A DNA stretch of 31,037 nt from a virus. Location of the stretch: IMG/VR virus record IMGVR_UViG_3300029787_000216, positions 1 through 31,037 of that record, one strand, 5' to 3'. The notes under the pieces are model-generated. The model was not told the origin of the DNA. It did no database searches and was given only the letters and a program-made list of their open reading frames with translations. Below are positions 8,625 to 14,598 of the stretch, piece by piece (within the stretch, counting starts at the first letter, position 1; every line of letters starts with the position of its first letter). The position numbers and the translations under genes were made by a program.

Positions 8625-9042
8625 AAAACCTTTAAACATATCTGAAGAGGCTGCTGTGCAAATGCCAATGAAAACGGTGGCTTCGTTGATAATCATCGTA
8701 GCACTTGGCACAATGGGTTATTTTCAGATCATAGAACGCCTTAATGTTGCAGACACTCGTATACAGATAATGGAGAAAGATCTTGAAGAGAATACAGAGT
8801 TTAGAATCAAATGGCCACGTGGACAACTAGGTTCATTGCCCGCAGACTCGGAGCAATTTATGATGATCGAGGATTTATACAAGACCACGGACAAGTTAAA
8901 TGCACATATCGAAAACATGGCGTTAAACAAAGTTAATATAGAATTTTTAAGAGGACAGATGGATAAAGTTTTAAATGATATTGAAAAACTAAAGGATGCT
9001 AATCGAGAGATTGGTTACAAGAACGGGAGTTATTCACAATGA
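8617..9042 (+). CDS. Membrane-anchored coiled-coil protein
   Basis: 141 aa, overlapping the previous gene by 8 nt. Residues 18-38 (MKTVASLIIIVALGTMGYFQ) form one membrane span. The remainder has a short globular linker (FRIKWPRGQLGSLPADSEQF) and two helices with coiled-coil character. I recall this protein type as widespread in SAR11 phages, where it is left uncharacterised. The stop overlaps the next start as ATGA. Confidence 0.87.
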   Translation: MNKKPLNISEEAAVQMPMKTVASLIIIVALGTMGYFQIIERLNVADTRIQIMEKDLEENTEFRIKWPRGQLGSLPADSEQFMMIEDLYKTTDKLNAHIENMALNKVNIEFLRGQMDKVLNDIEKLKDANREIGYKNGSYSQ

Positions 9043-9119
9043 TAGGTTTGTTTTTTATAGGTGTTGTAGTTTCAATTATTACATTATCTATACTAATATA
9101 TGTGAGGAAATATGATTGA
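9039..9119 (+). CDS. 26 aa membrane peptide
   Basis: ATG overlaps the previous stop (ATGA), with GGGAG about 10 nt upstream. The product is almost entirely hydrophobic (MIGLFFIGVVVSIITLSIL) and ends IYVRKYD, a likely single membrane span. It overlaps the next gene by 8 nt. Very short, but the coupled start, stop and composition support translation. Confidence 0.5.
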   Translation: MIGLFFIGVVVSIITLSILIYVRKYD

Positions 9120-9327
9120 AAGTGTAGTAGCCCTTCTTATGTTCGTAAACGCAGAGATTAAAGAGGCCCGATTGCAAACTGAAGGTATGGCACAATGTTT
9201 ACGTGGCAAGCGTCATGCAGAGAGACAATTTTCAGAAAACGTAATGTACAAATGCTGGAAAGGTCAAGCAGAACTAGAAGATAATATAGATGGCTCAAAA
9301 TCAATCAAGAAACTCATCATCGAATAA
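9112..9327 (+). CDS. Small conserved protein with hydrophobic N terminus
   Basis: 71 aa. The first 14 residues (MIESVVALLMFVNA) are signal- or anchor-like. The rest is helical with two Cys (C28, C48) and ends NIDGSKSIKKLIIE. GTGAGGAAAT lies upstream. I recall this ending as strongly conserved in marine podovirus proteins of unknown function. The 3' part overlaps the next small gene by 38 nt in another frame. Confidence 0.8.
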   Translation: MIESVVALLMFVNAEIKEARLQTEGMAQCLRGKRHAERQFSENVMYKCWKGQAELEDNIDGSKSIKKLIIE

Positions 9328-9436
9328 AGTAGCTAAACATCTAAGAGATAGACGTTACCGTCAGATTGTGATAAAGAATAAGAAAGCATATGACAGGAAA
9401 AAAAATTCAATGGAGATTTACCCCAGAGGTAGTTAA
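9290..9436 (+). CDS. 48 aa basic peptide
   Basis: ATG at 9290 opens a frame encoding MAQNQSRNSSSNKVAKHLR, then RYRQIVIKNKKAYDRKK and a short tail. It is highly basic with the KNKKxYDRKK pattern I recall from small proteins of SAR11 phages. It overlaps both neighbours in a different frame, as is usual in this compressed region. A nucleic-acid-binding role is possible from charge only. Confidence 0.65.
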   Translation: MAQNQSRNSSSNKVAKHLRDRRYRQIVIKNKKAYDRKKNSMEIYPRGS

Positions 9437-9623
9437 TGGTGTATGTCCTACATGTGAGGAAGATACTTTATTAGTATCTATCACCACACAATACTATAGA
9501 TGTGTAACTTGCGGTACAGATTTAGAACAACATATTAATGGTAAGATAGTTTATATGCCCACTATAACTGGTAAAACATCACAATCTGAAGTAGAAAAAT
9601 TTTTAAAAAATGGCCAAACGTAA
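9390..9623 (+). CDS. Zinc-ribbon protein
   Basis: 77 aa with two Cys pairs, C19-x2-C22 (VCPTCEE) and C37-x2-C40 (YRCVTCGTDLEQ), a typical zinc ribbon. The following INGKIVYMP strand completes the fold. Such ribbons are frequent in marine phages and may act on transcription or serve as small adaptors; the sequence does not tell which. The 3' end overlaps the next gene by 14 nt. Confidence 0.85.
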   Translation: MTGKKIQWRFTPEVVNGVCPTCEEDTLLVSITTQYYRCVTCGTDLEQHINGKIVYMPTITGKTSQSEVEKFLKNGQT

Positions 9624-9744
9624 ATTTACAAACTTCGTACCAAGACCAAAACCACGTAAACGTCCACGACGTCACAAAAAATCATTATCAAAATCAGAAA
9701 AAAGAGATCATAAACCTTATAATCGTCAAGGCAGAAAACAATAG
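9610..9744 (+). CDS. 44 aa Arg/Lys-rich protein
   Basis: ATG at 9610 inside the end of the zinc-ribbon gene. The product MAKRKFTNFVPRPKPRKRP, RRHKKSLSKSEKRDHKPYNRQGRKQ has almost half basic residues and is probably nucleic-acid binding. I recall a very similar peptide in many SAR11 phages. The TTGACA of the next promoter begins directly after its stop. Confidence 0.7.
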   Translation: MAKRKFTNFVPRPKPRKRPRRHKKSLSKSEKRDHKPYNRQGRKQ

Positions 9745-9777
9745 TTGACATTAATTTCTAAATGATTATCCTATAGT
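9745..9777 (+). promoter_or_regulatory. Sigma70-like promoter, probably giving a leaderless mRNA
   Basis: TTGACA at 9745-9750 and TATCCT at 9767-9772 are separated by 16 nt; an overlapping TATAGT lies at 9772-9777. Counting 6-7 nt from TATCCT puts transcription start at about 9779, the ATG of the next gene. No ribosome-binding sequence precedes that ATG, so the transcript is predicted to be leaderless. Confidence 0.55.
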
Positions 9778-9778
9778 C

Positions 9779-10015
9779 ATGAAAGAAAAAATAATAACTA
9801 TAAAAGTAAACGGTGTTAGCTCTAAACAGTGGTCTAATCTATTGCTTGAATTAAATTTAATAAAGAAAGCGTGGAAACCATACGGTGTTGATATGCATTT
9901 GTCAGCACCAGGATTAAGATCTGTTTTAAACTGGGGGACTAAAGTAAATGATTACACAAGACCAACTAGACAAGTTAGCAAACGAGTACAACAAAACAAA
10001 AGATCCAAAGCTTAA
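9779..10015 (+). CDS. Conserved small hypothetical protein
   Basis: 78 aa. It begins MKEKIITIKVNGVSSKQWSN and continues LLLELNLIKKAWKPYGVDM, with a basic C-terminal tail. I recall the SKQWSNLLLELNLMKKAW motif in many marine phage proteins, always unannotated. It is the first gene after a strong promoter and lacks a ribosome site. The product may be an early DNA- or RNA-binding factor, judging only by size and charge. Confidence 0.78.
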   Translation: MKEKIITIKVNGVSSKQWSNLLLELNLIKKAWKPYGVDMHLSAPGLRSVLNWGTKVNDYTRPTRQVSKRVQQNKRSKA

Positions 10016-10151
10016 AAAACTTTGGTACGAGAAAGTAGAGGAGTGGGTAAATGGATCTTATAATTTTAAACGACGGAATGTATCAGTTAGTTCCGTTAAC
10101 AAAAACGATGATGGAACATATCTCGTTATTGGTAAAAGTAGATTGCTTTGA
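9948..10151 (+). CDS. Small hypothetical protein
   Basis: 67 aa. GGGGGA lies about 8 nt before the ATG. The N-terminal half (DQLDKLANEYNKTKDPKLKKLWYEKVEEWV) is a helical hairpin; the C-terminal half (NVSVSSVNKNDDGTYLVIGKS) looks like beta-strand. It overlaps the preceding gene by 68 nt and an alternative frame (10051-10257) by 101 nt. The first half is more convincing than the end. Confidence 0.6.
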   Translation: MITQDQLDKLANEYNKTKDPKLKKLWYEKVEEWVNGSYNFKRRNVSVSSVNKNDDGTYLVIGKSRLL

Positions 10152-10257
10152 CCTTTGTGATATTATACGTTTAGAATTTAGCACGTATCACGAATCATGG
10201 AACACGCATATCATGAACGATGGTAGTGGTTATCTTTACGGTTGTATTTGTAGATAG
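10051..10257 (+). CDS. Small hypothetical protein (overlapping frame)
   Basis: 68 aa, with GAGGAGTGGG upstream of ATG 10051. The product is MDLIILNDGMYQLVPLT followed by Cys-containing beta-like sequence and a WNTHIMNDGSGYLYGC end. It shares 101 nt with the 9948-10151 gene in another frame. Either both are used, or the two were once one gene joined by a frameshift near 10151. It is followed directly by a hairpin. Confidence 0.5.
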   Translation: MDLIILNDGMYQLVPLTKTMMEHISLLVKVDCFDLCDIIRLEFSTYHESWNTHIMNDGSGYLYGCICR

Positions 10258-10261
10258 ATAC

Positions 10262-10294
10262 ACCTACCCTTGAGAGGGAAATATAAGGGTAGGT
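10262..10294. terminator. 10-bp stem hairpin between convergent genes
   Basis: ACCTACCCTT (10262-10271) pairs perfectly with AAGGGTAGGT (10285-10294) around a 13-nt loop. It lies between a plus-strand gene ending at 10257 and a minus-strand gene ending at 10340. No strong T run follows on either strand, so this may be a weak bidirectional terminator or an RNA-protecting structure. Confidence 0.5.
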
Positions 10295-10339
10295 AATGGT
10301 GAGAAGATATTCACGCATTATCATTTATAATAATTAATG

Positions 10340-10552
10340 TCAAATTGTATCTGTAGGTGTGCAGTAAAACTTGATAAACATATTATATTTATTGACATCA
10401 TCAACACCTATGTCTTTCATTTTTACAATTGATTGTTTATATCCTTCCATTAAACAATCGTACTGTGTGTCAAACGTAACAGGCCATGGATATGGCTCTA
10501 AACACGTGCCCGCTACCTGTGAACAAATAATTATGCTTAGTAAAATTTTCAT
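10340..10552 (-). CDS. Small exported protein on the minus strand
   Basis: 70 aa from the ATG at 10552, with AGGA 6 nt upstream. The N terminus MKILLSIIICSQVAGTC is a signal peptide or lipoprotein-like leader. The mature part (LEPYPWPVTFDTQYDCLMEGY, then NMFIKFYCTPT) has conserved-looking Cys, Pro and Trp. I recall near-identical small proteins in SAR11 phages. It is the only minus-strand gene in the first 14 kb, and its start overlaps the -35 element of the plus-strand promoter. Likely periplasmic; role unknown. Confidence 0.8.
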   Translation of the reverse strand: MKILLSIIICSQVAGTCLEPYPWPVTFDTQYDCLMEGYKQSIVKMKDIGVDDVNKYNMFIKFYCTPTDTI

Positions 10553-10579
10553 TGACAATCCTACATATTACCCTATATT
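10552..10579 (+). promoter_or_regulatory. Sigma70-like promoter
   Basis: TTGACA (10552-10557), 16-nt spacer, TATATT (10574-10579). The spacer contains CCTACATATTACCC. The next plus-strand gene starts at 10601, with AAAGGA in the intervening leader. The -35 sits on the start codon of the minus-strand gene, so activity here could interfere with that gene's expression. Confidence 0.6.
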
Positions 10580-10600
10580 GTTTGTGAAAGGAAACAAGAC

Positions 10601-10774
10601 ATGACAGATATGACTAAGTATAGAAATGTTTCTCTAACAAAAGAAACATATAAGGTTTTAGAACAGTTGTCGAAGGTTATATTGCCTGATGCCAAACTGT
10701 CTATATCTAAAACAATTGAATCAATAGCAAACGAAAAAGCAAAAAAGTTGAACGGTAAACTAAAGAAAGAGTAA
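10601..10774 (+). CDS. Small ribbon-helix-helix-like protein
   Basis: 57 aa: MTDMTKYRNVSLTKETY, then KVLEQLSKVILPDAKLSISKT, then IESIANEKAKKLNGKLKKE. A short strand (YRNVSLT) followed by two helices, with the second introduced by LSISKTIE, is the pattern of Arc/MetJ-type regulators. It is the first gene behind a strong promoter, so it may regulate that promoter or the divergent minus-strand gene. The AAAGGA site and coupled TAATG stop-start to the next gene support translation. Confidence 0.72.
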   Translation: MTDMTKYRNVSLTKETYKVLEQLSKVILPDAKLSISKTIESIANEKAKKLNGKLKKE

Positions 10775-10953
10775 TGAAAAAGAATAGAAAGAAGATAATT
10801 TGTAGTAATTGTAAAGGAAATGGTTTCATTGTTATTAACAAAGACTGGAAGAATGTTAGACAATGCTGGATTTGTGAGTCTCGTGGAGAGGTTTATAAGG
10901 AAGAAAAACCTGATTTAAAAAACATGAAAGTAAGAGAGGAAATAAATATATGA
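10774..10953 (+). CDS. Small zinc-finger protein (DnaJ-like CxxCxGxG)
   Basis: 59 aa. C10-x2-C13-KGNG and C31-x2-C34-ESRGE match the paired cysteine motif of the DnaJ zinc-binding domain (CxxCxGxG). The N terminus is strongly basic (MKKNRKKII). Such stand-alone fingers are common in marine phages; they may bind nucleic acid or partner proteins. ATGA overlap with the next gene. Confidence 0.75.
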   Translation: MKKNRKKIICSNCKGNGFIVINKDWKNVRQCWICESRGEVYKEEKPDLKNMKVREEINI

Positions 10954-11360
10954 TAAAAGAAACTGAGATAGCTTATCTAGCTGGACTATTTGATGGTGAA
11001 GGATATGTTAGTTATAAGAAGTATCCAAAGAAAAGACCTAATAACAAGAAGCCCTATCAAACATGGAACATACAAATGGAAGTATCCATGACAGATAAAT
11101 CTATTATTAAATATATGCACGAGACTTTAGGAGTTGGTTCTGTAAACAAAAGACCACCACACAAAACATCCATGGGTAAAAAAATGCAATGGCGTTGGAG
11201 ATGTGGATATAGGGATGCATATAAAGTTTGTGTTTTATTTTGGCCATACTCTCATATTAAATTAGAGAAGATACAAAAAATTATAGAGCATTATTCTCAA
11301 GGTGAAGAAGCAGAGAATATTGTTGATTTAAACTTTTATAAAAAATCTAGATTACAATGA
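10950..11360 (+). CDS. LAGLIDADG-type homing endonuclease-like protein, first of a pair
   Basis: 136 aa with one LAGLIDADG motif near the N terminus (YLAGLFDGEGYV, residues 9-20); the acidic residue of the motif is present (FDGEG). A basic strand region, WNIQMEVSMTDKSIIKYM and a C-terminal helix follow. Single-motif family members act as dimers and cut long DNA sites. It stands free rather than inside an intron. It overlaps the next gene, a second single-motif protein, by 4 nt. Adjacent genes look intact. Confidence 0.85.
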   Translation: MIKETEIAYLAGLFDGEGYVSYKKYPKKRPNNKKPYQTWNIQMEVSMTDKSIIKYMHETLGVGSVNKRPPHKTSMGKKMQWRWRCGYRDAYKVCVLFWPYSHIKLEKIQKIIEHYSQGEEAENIVDLNFYKKSRLQ

Positions 11361-11785
11361 GAAGTGAATTAGAAAACTTAATATACTTTGCATCATTCAT
11401 TGATGCGGAAGGATATGTAGAGTATACTGTTCGACCAAAAAAGAATCAACGAGGAAAGATATATAATTCTCATTTTGTAAAAATAGAAGTGACTAATACT
11501 GACTTTGATATAATTTATTCTATGAAAGAATTTTTTAAAGATGGTTATACTTATATATGTAAAACTCGTAAGACTGCGAAAGGTCGAGACACTAAACCAA
11601 TTATAAGATATATTGTTCAATACTTTCAAGCGTATAAAATATTAAAAAAAGTATTACCTTATATGCGCCAGAAAGAAAAATTAGATAAGATTAATAAAAT
11701 AATTTGGTGGTATGAAAATGAAAACATGCAAGCAGTTCACCGAGTTCGTAAGTATCAATTAGAAATGAGTAGGTATCACCACTAA
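11357..11785 (+). CDS. LAGLIDADG-type homing endonuclease-like protein, second of a pair
   Basis: 142 aa with motif IYFASFIDAEGYV (residues 9-21), followed by a basic strand, EVTNTDFDIIYSMKEFF and a C-terminal helix EKLDKINKIIWWYENEN. The layout is the same as in the upstream gene but the sequence is clearly different. The pair could form a heterodimer, a split version of two-motif endonucleases, or may have been recruited as a regulator. ATGA coupling implies co-translation. Confidence 0.83.
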   Translation: MRSELENLIYFASFIDAEGYVEYTVRPKKNQRGKIYNSHFVKIEVTNTDFDIIYSMKEFFKDGYTYICKTRKTAKGRDTKPIIRYIVQYFQAYKILKKVLPYMRQKEKLDKINKIIWWYENENMQAVHRVRKYQLEMSRYHH

Positions 11786-11928
11786 TGATGTTTAAATTTT
11801 ATATATGGGTGATGGGTTGGTCTGGTGCGATAAATACTTGGGCTTGGAATAAACAAGTAGATATTGTCAGAGCCAATCAACGTAAAGAAGAGGAAGAATA
11901 TCTAAAGGAGTTAAAGAAAAAATTATGA
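11785..11928 (+). CDS. 47 aa peptide with amphipathic start and charged tail
   Basis: ATG at 11785 overlaps the previous stop, and its own stop overlaps the next start (ATGA). The product begins MMFKFYIWVMGWSGAINTWAW, hydrophobic and Trp-rich, and ends in a charged helix RKEEEEYLKELKKKL. It may be membrane-associated. Tight coupling at both ends supports a real gene. Confidence 0.55.
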   Translation: MMFKFYIWVMGWSGAINTWAWNKQVDIVRANQRKEEEEYLKELKKKL

Positions 11929-12593
11929 TAGGAGAAAAAATTAACGTAAGCACTTTTAACTGGGGACCTTGTGTCATTAAATTAAAGATAATTGATGAAT
12001 TTAAAAAATTATTATTAGAAGAGGGTAAAAAATCTAAAATAGATTTTAAAGATAAACTCGCAGGTATTATTGAAGATGAAAAAGGTTTTAACGAGGAAGC
12101 TAAAAAACAAGCGGTACCTTATATGTCTCAGTACCTTGGTATCTATGATCAAATGTATCAAAAATATGTTCTAAAACCTTACGATAAAAAACCAGAATAT
12201 ATATTGTCTGCGTTATGGATTAACTATCAAAAAGCTAATGAGTTTAACCCACCACACGATCATGATGGTAAACTATCTTTTGTAACTTATCTATCTATTC
12301 CTGAAGAACTTAAAAAAGAACACAAAGAATATGTGGGTAAGAGTTGTGGTCCAGGTGGTATACAGTTTATTTATGGTGATGGACCAAGAGATTGTGTAAC
12401 TTATCAATCATTTTTTCCTGAAGAAGGGGATATGTTTATATTTCCAGCGTGGTTAAAACATTGGGTAGCTCCGTTTAAGTCCGATTGTACCCGTATATCT
12501 GTGTCTGGAAACATTCACGACTCTGCGCCACTAAACGCTATCCAAAAGTTTGCTCCTGAATATTTAAAAGATAAAGATGAAAAAGCTAGATAA
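11925..12593 (+). CDS. 2OG-Fe(II) oxygenase-like protein
   Basis: 222 aa. The second half has the double-stranded beta-helix pattern: FNPPHDHDGKLSFVTYLSIP (His111 and His113), GGIQFIYG, GDMFIFPAWLKHWVAPF (His179) and TRISVSGNI (Arg190). These fit the two metal-binding His positions and the 2-oxoglutarate-binding Arg of phage prolyl-hydroxylase-like oxygenases. The N-terminal 100 aa are helical. The likely reaction is hydroxylation of a protein or nucleotide, with unknown substrate. The acidic metal ligand is not clearly placed (D112 or D114). GATAGGAGAAAAA follows the start, so initiation depends on coupling. Confidence 0.8.
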   Translation: MIGEKINVSTFNWGPCVIKLKIIDEFKKLLLEEGKKSKIDFKDKLAGIIEDEKGFNEEAKKQAVPYMSQYLGIYDQMYQKYVLKPYDKKPEYILSALWINYQKANEFNPPHDHDGKLSFVTYLSIPEELKKEHKEYVGKSCGPGGIQFIYGDGPRDCVTYQSFFPEEGDMFIFPAWLKHWVAPFKSDCTRISVSGNIHDSAPLNAIQKFAPEYLKDKDEKAR

Positions 12594-13320
12594 ATATAAA
12601 TATGTCGTTGGTAAACAAATAACGGGTGACGAATCACGGATCTATGATATAGCAGGACACCGTTTGCCAAGTGTCACAACGATACTGGATAAAACAAAAG
12701 ATAAATCATTTTTAACTCGATGGAAGGCCAAAGTTGGAGAGGAAGAAGCAGAACGAATCAAGAATCATAGTAGTCGGCGGGGAACTGCCATGCACAAGTT
12801 CATTGAGTCTTTTGTGGAAGGAGTTGGCTACGATGATCTTACAGGGATCGGACAGGAGGCGAAGCCCATGGCCGAAAAAATTATTGAAGTGGGTCTTGCT
12901 CCAGTGGACACGTACCTTGGATCAGAGATCATGTTATATTATCCTGGGCTATATGCTGGGTCTACTGACTTGGTATGTATTCACAATGGTATGGAAACTA
13001 TTATAGACTTCAAGCAAGCTAATAAGCCCAAGGACCAGAGATGGATTACTGATTATTACCTACAAATTGCGGCTTATGCCATGGCTCATGATTATGTATA
13101 CGGTAGTCAGATTCAACAAGGTATTATCATGGTTTGTACACCAGACTTATACTTTCAGGAATTTAGGTTCACGGACCATGAATTAAGGCGTTATAAGCAC
13201 GAGTTTCTAAAAAGGCTAGACATGTACCATGAGATCAAGTTTGACGAAAAGGAGCAGGCTCAGGTGCCTTTAAAAGGCCTTTTTGAAGAGGAGATAGCAA
13301 AGGAGAAAAAAGATGAATGA
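12577..13320 (+). CDS. PD-(D/E)XK nuclease, RecB/Cas4-like exonuclease
   Basis: 247 aa. RGTAMHKFIE (H73), GSTD (D131), IIDFKQA (D144, K146) and YYLQIAAYA (Q163, Y167) form the RecB-type nuclease core, in order and spacing. The enzyme probably degrades or processes DNA ends with a divalent metal, for host DNA breakdown, recombination or genome maturation. Cas4-type cysteines are absent, so it is closer to phage RecB-like nucleases. It overlaps the oxygenase gene by 17 nt. GC content is higher than in neighbouring genes. Confidence 0.9.
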   Translation: MKKLDKYKYVVGKQITGDESRIYDIAGHRLPSVTTILDKTKDKSFLTRWKAKVGEEEAERIKNHSSRRGTAMHKFIESFVEGVGYDDLTGIGQEAKPMAEKIIEVGLAPVDTYLGSEIMLYYPGLYAGSTDLVCIHNGMETIIDFKQANKPKDQRWITDYYLQIAAYAMAHDYVYGSQIQQGIIMVCTPDLYFQEFRFTDHELRRYKHEFLKRLDMYHEIKFDEKEQAQVPLKGLFEEEIAKEKKDE

Positions 13321-13537
13321 TCAACTTAGAAAGGTTCTAAACTGTAGATACCAGGCAGAAATAGAAGACGCCAAGTATAAGATAAAATGTTACAGTGAAC
13401 AGGAACTAATAATCCCTGAACACCCAGATATCACTGGAGAAGTGGATAAATTACTGTTAAAGATAGCTGAGGCAGAGGACAAAATGGCAGTAATGGAGCT
13501 ACATTATGGCAAAAATAAGACAAAGACAGTGCTATAA
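13313..13537 (+). CDS. Small helical hypothetical protein
   Basis: 74 aa, overlapping the nuclease end by 8 nt, with AAAGGAG upstream. The sequence is mostly charged helix (QAEIEDAKYKIKCYSEQEL, then EVDKLLLKIAEAEDKMAVMEL), likely a helical hairpin. It could be an accessory subunit of the nuclease judging from coupling only. It ends the plus-strand replication/nuclease block before a 254-nt non-coding region. Confidence 0.75.
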   Translation: MNDQLRKVLNCRYQAEIEDAKYKIKCYSEQELIIPEHPDITGEVDKLLLKIAEAEDKMAVMELHYGKNKTKTVL

Positions 13538-13637
13538 GAGATATCACAGATAAATTACACACACTTAAAAAAAACATAAAAAGTTTTTGTCTTTTTGTCA
13601 GAATGAACTAAAAGTGTTGGTATTACTAGCTAAAGTG

Positions 13638-13686
13638 GTGACAAAAATAGTGACAAAAACAGTTTTAGTGACATAAATTTATGTCA
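13638..13686. promoter_or_regulatory. TGACA repeat cluster with perfect 18-bp palindrome
   Basis: GTGACAAAAA occurs at 13638 and 13650, and GTGACATAAA at 13668, the last being one arm of TGACATAAATTTATGTCA, a perfect palindrome at 13669-13686. Further copies in the opposite orientation (TTTTTGTC) lie at 13580-13602. This arrangement is typical of a repressor or initiator protein binding site. Confidence 0.5.
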
Positions 13687-13705
13687 TATTACAGTAAATA
13701 TTAAT

Positions 13706-13737
13706 ACAGCAGTGCCTTCGCGCGCGCGTAAGGCTGT
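13706..13737. other. GC-rich hairpin with (CG)5 core
   Basis: GCCTT (13714-13718) and AAGGC (13730-13734) flank CGCGCGCGCG (13719-13728). Outside, ACAGC (13706-13710) can pair with GCTGT (13733-13737) as an alternative. Ten alternating C and G bases are very unlikely by chance in this AT-rich DNA. No T run follows, so it is not a standard terminator. Confidence 0.5.
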
Positions 13738-13791
13738 TATCTTATAGGTAATTTATCTGGTACATCTCTTATAGAGGTGTTATAGAATGAT

Positions 13792-14079
13792 ATGCCTAGG
13801 AAAAGAAGAAAAGCCGTTGCCTCAACTATAACTCCCGACATACCTTATCCTAAAGTCCGAGTGGAGTGGATCGACTGCGTGAGCGATTCGGGCTGGGCTA
13901 CTGAGAAAGAGTTTGATAGAATGAAATTAGCAAGACCAATTAACGAAGGTTGGCTGTATGAAAAAACAAAAGAACATATTAAATTATTTGCCTCTTACGA
14001 CAAAGACAGTGATGAGATCAGCTTTGGGGATCGGACAATGATTCCTCGTCAGTGGGTAAAGAAGATTCAGAAGATATAA
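13792..14079 (+). CDS. Conserved phage hypothetical protein
   Basis: 95 aa. It begins with a basic stretch (MPRKRRKA). The core YPKVRVEWIDCVSDSGWATEK, then INEGWLYEKTKEHIKLFASYD and MIPRQWVKKIQKI, matches a pattern I recall in many phages (W-x-D, S-x-x-GW, GW, IP) without assigned function. AGAGGTG lies about 13 nt upstream, so initiation is not ideal. Its last 62 nt overlap, tail to tail, with the small terminase gene on the other strand. Confidence 0.82.
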   Translation: MPRKRRKAVASTITPDIPYPKVRVEWIDCVSDSGWATEKEFDRMKLARPINEGWLYEKTKEHIKLFASYDKDSDEISFGDRTMIPRQWVKKIQKI

Positions 14080-14560
14080 CTTCGGATTCACCCTCAACAG
14101 TTTTAGCATTTAACAATGGTGCGTAATCCTCTAATATTTGTTTCATTTTGTTTTCTAGTTCTTGTTCTGATAAGTCCTCAAGCTTTCCTGTTTTTATTAT
14201 TTTCCTGTCTATGTATAGTCCTGCCGCTTTGCCTCTATTTGTCTCTGCGTTTACAGCGGAAGAAAAAGAACCCTTTTTCAAAGCTAATTCTTTAATACGA
14301 TCTAGTTCTGCAAGGTGTCCATCAAACGTCACCATATATTTTTGTATCTTTTCTTCTCTTAATTTACCAATGTAGTCTACAACTAGTGGATGTAATTTAG
14401 GATTGGTCAACTCATAGCCTTCTTGTCTACAACGATTAGGACTAAATCCTGCTTGTTTTGCGGCTTCTGTTTTTGTCACTGCCTTACCGTCTTTGTCACC
14501 AAACACAAGTATTTCAGCAAACTTTCTTTGCATTTCTGTCAGTCTTTTAGGTACGCCCAT
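14018..14560 (-). CDS. terS: Terminase small subunit
   Basis: 180 aa from the ATG at 14560. The N-terminal region LTEMQRKFAEILVFGD, TKTEAAKQAGFSPNRCRQEGYELTNPKLHP is the helix-turn-helix of the Terminase_2 family, which recognises phage DNA at the packaging site. A helical oligomerisation region follows, and then an acidic Ser/Glu-rich tail expected to contact the large subunit. Unusually, it lies on the minus strand, about 6.6 kb from the large subunit. Its promoter overlaps that of the divergent gene and would give an mRNA starting at or within 1 nt of the ATG. Confidence 0.85.
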   Translation of the reverse strand: MGVPKRLTEMQRKFAEILVFGDKDGKAVTKTEAAKQAGFSPNRCRQEGYELTNPKLHPLVVDYIGKLREEKIQKYMVTFDGHLAELDRIKELALKKGSFSSAVNAETNRGKAAGLYIDRKIIKTGKLEDLSEQELENKMKQILEDYAPLLNAKTVEGESEVISSESSLPTDEESLSDPQS

Positions 14561-14562
14561 AT

Positions 14563-14596
14563 TTGACAATTTAAGCTAACTATCCTATATTGTCAA
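14563..14596. promoter_or_regulatory. Overlapping divergent promoters within an inverted repeat
   Basis: TTGACAAT (14563-14570) and ATTGTCAA (14589-14596) are perfect inverted repeats. Plus strand: TTGACA 14563-14568, 17 nt, TATATT 14586-14591, predicted start about 14598, next to ATG 14599. Minus strand: TTGACA 14596-14591, 17 nt, TAAATT 14573-14568, predicted start about 14561, next to ATG 14560. Each -35 overlaps the other promoter's -10, so use of the two should be mutually exclusive. Neither gene has a ribosome site. Confidence 0.6.
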
Positions 14597-14598
14597 TC

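Larger units (their letters stand above)
13538..13791. other. Non-coding regulatory or origin-like region
   Basis: This 254-nt gap has no convincing gene. It holds a reversed TTTTTGTC pair (13580-13602), direct GTGACAAAAA repeats (13638-13647 and 13650-13659), a perfect palindrome (13669-13686) and a (CG)5 hairpin (13706-13737). Iterated motifs beside an unusual hairpin in an otherwise packed genome suggest an origin of replication or a regulatory switch, but nothing here proves which. Confidence 0.55.

Noticed and set aside
12734-13006. Plus-strand frame inside the RecB-like nuclease
   Set aside because: The nuclease frame keeps all catalytic residues; this frame is an out-of-phase shadow with no site.
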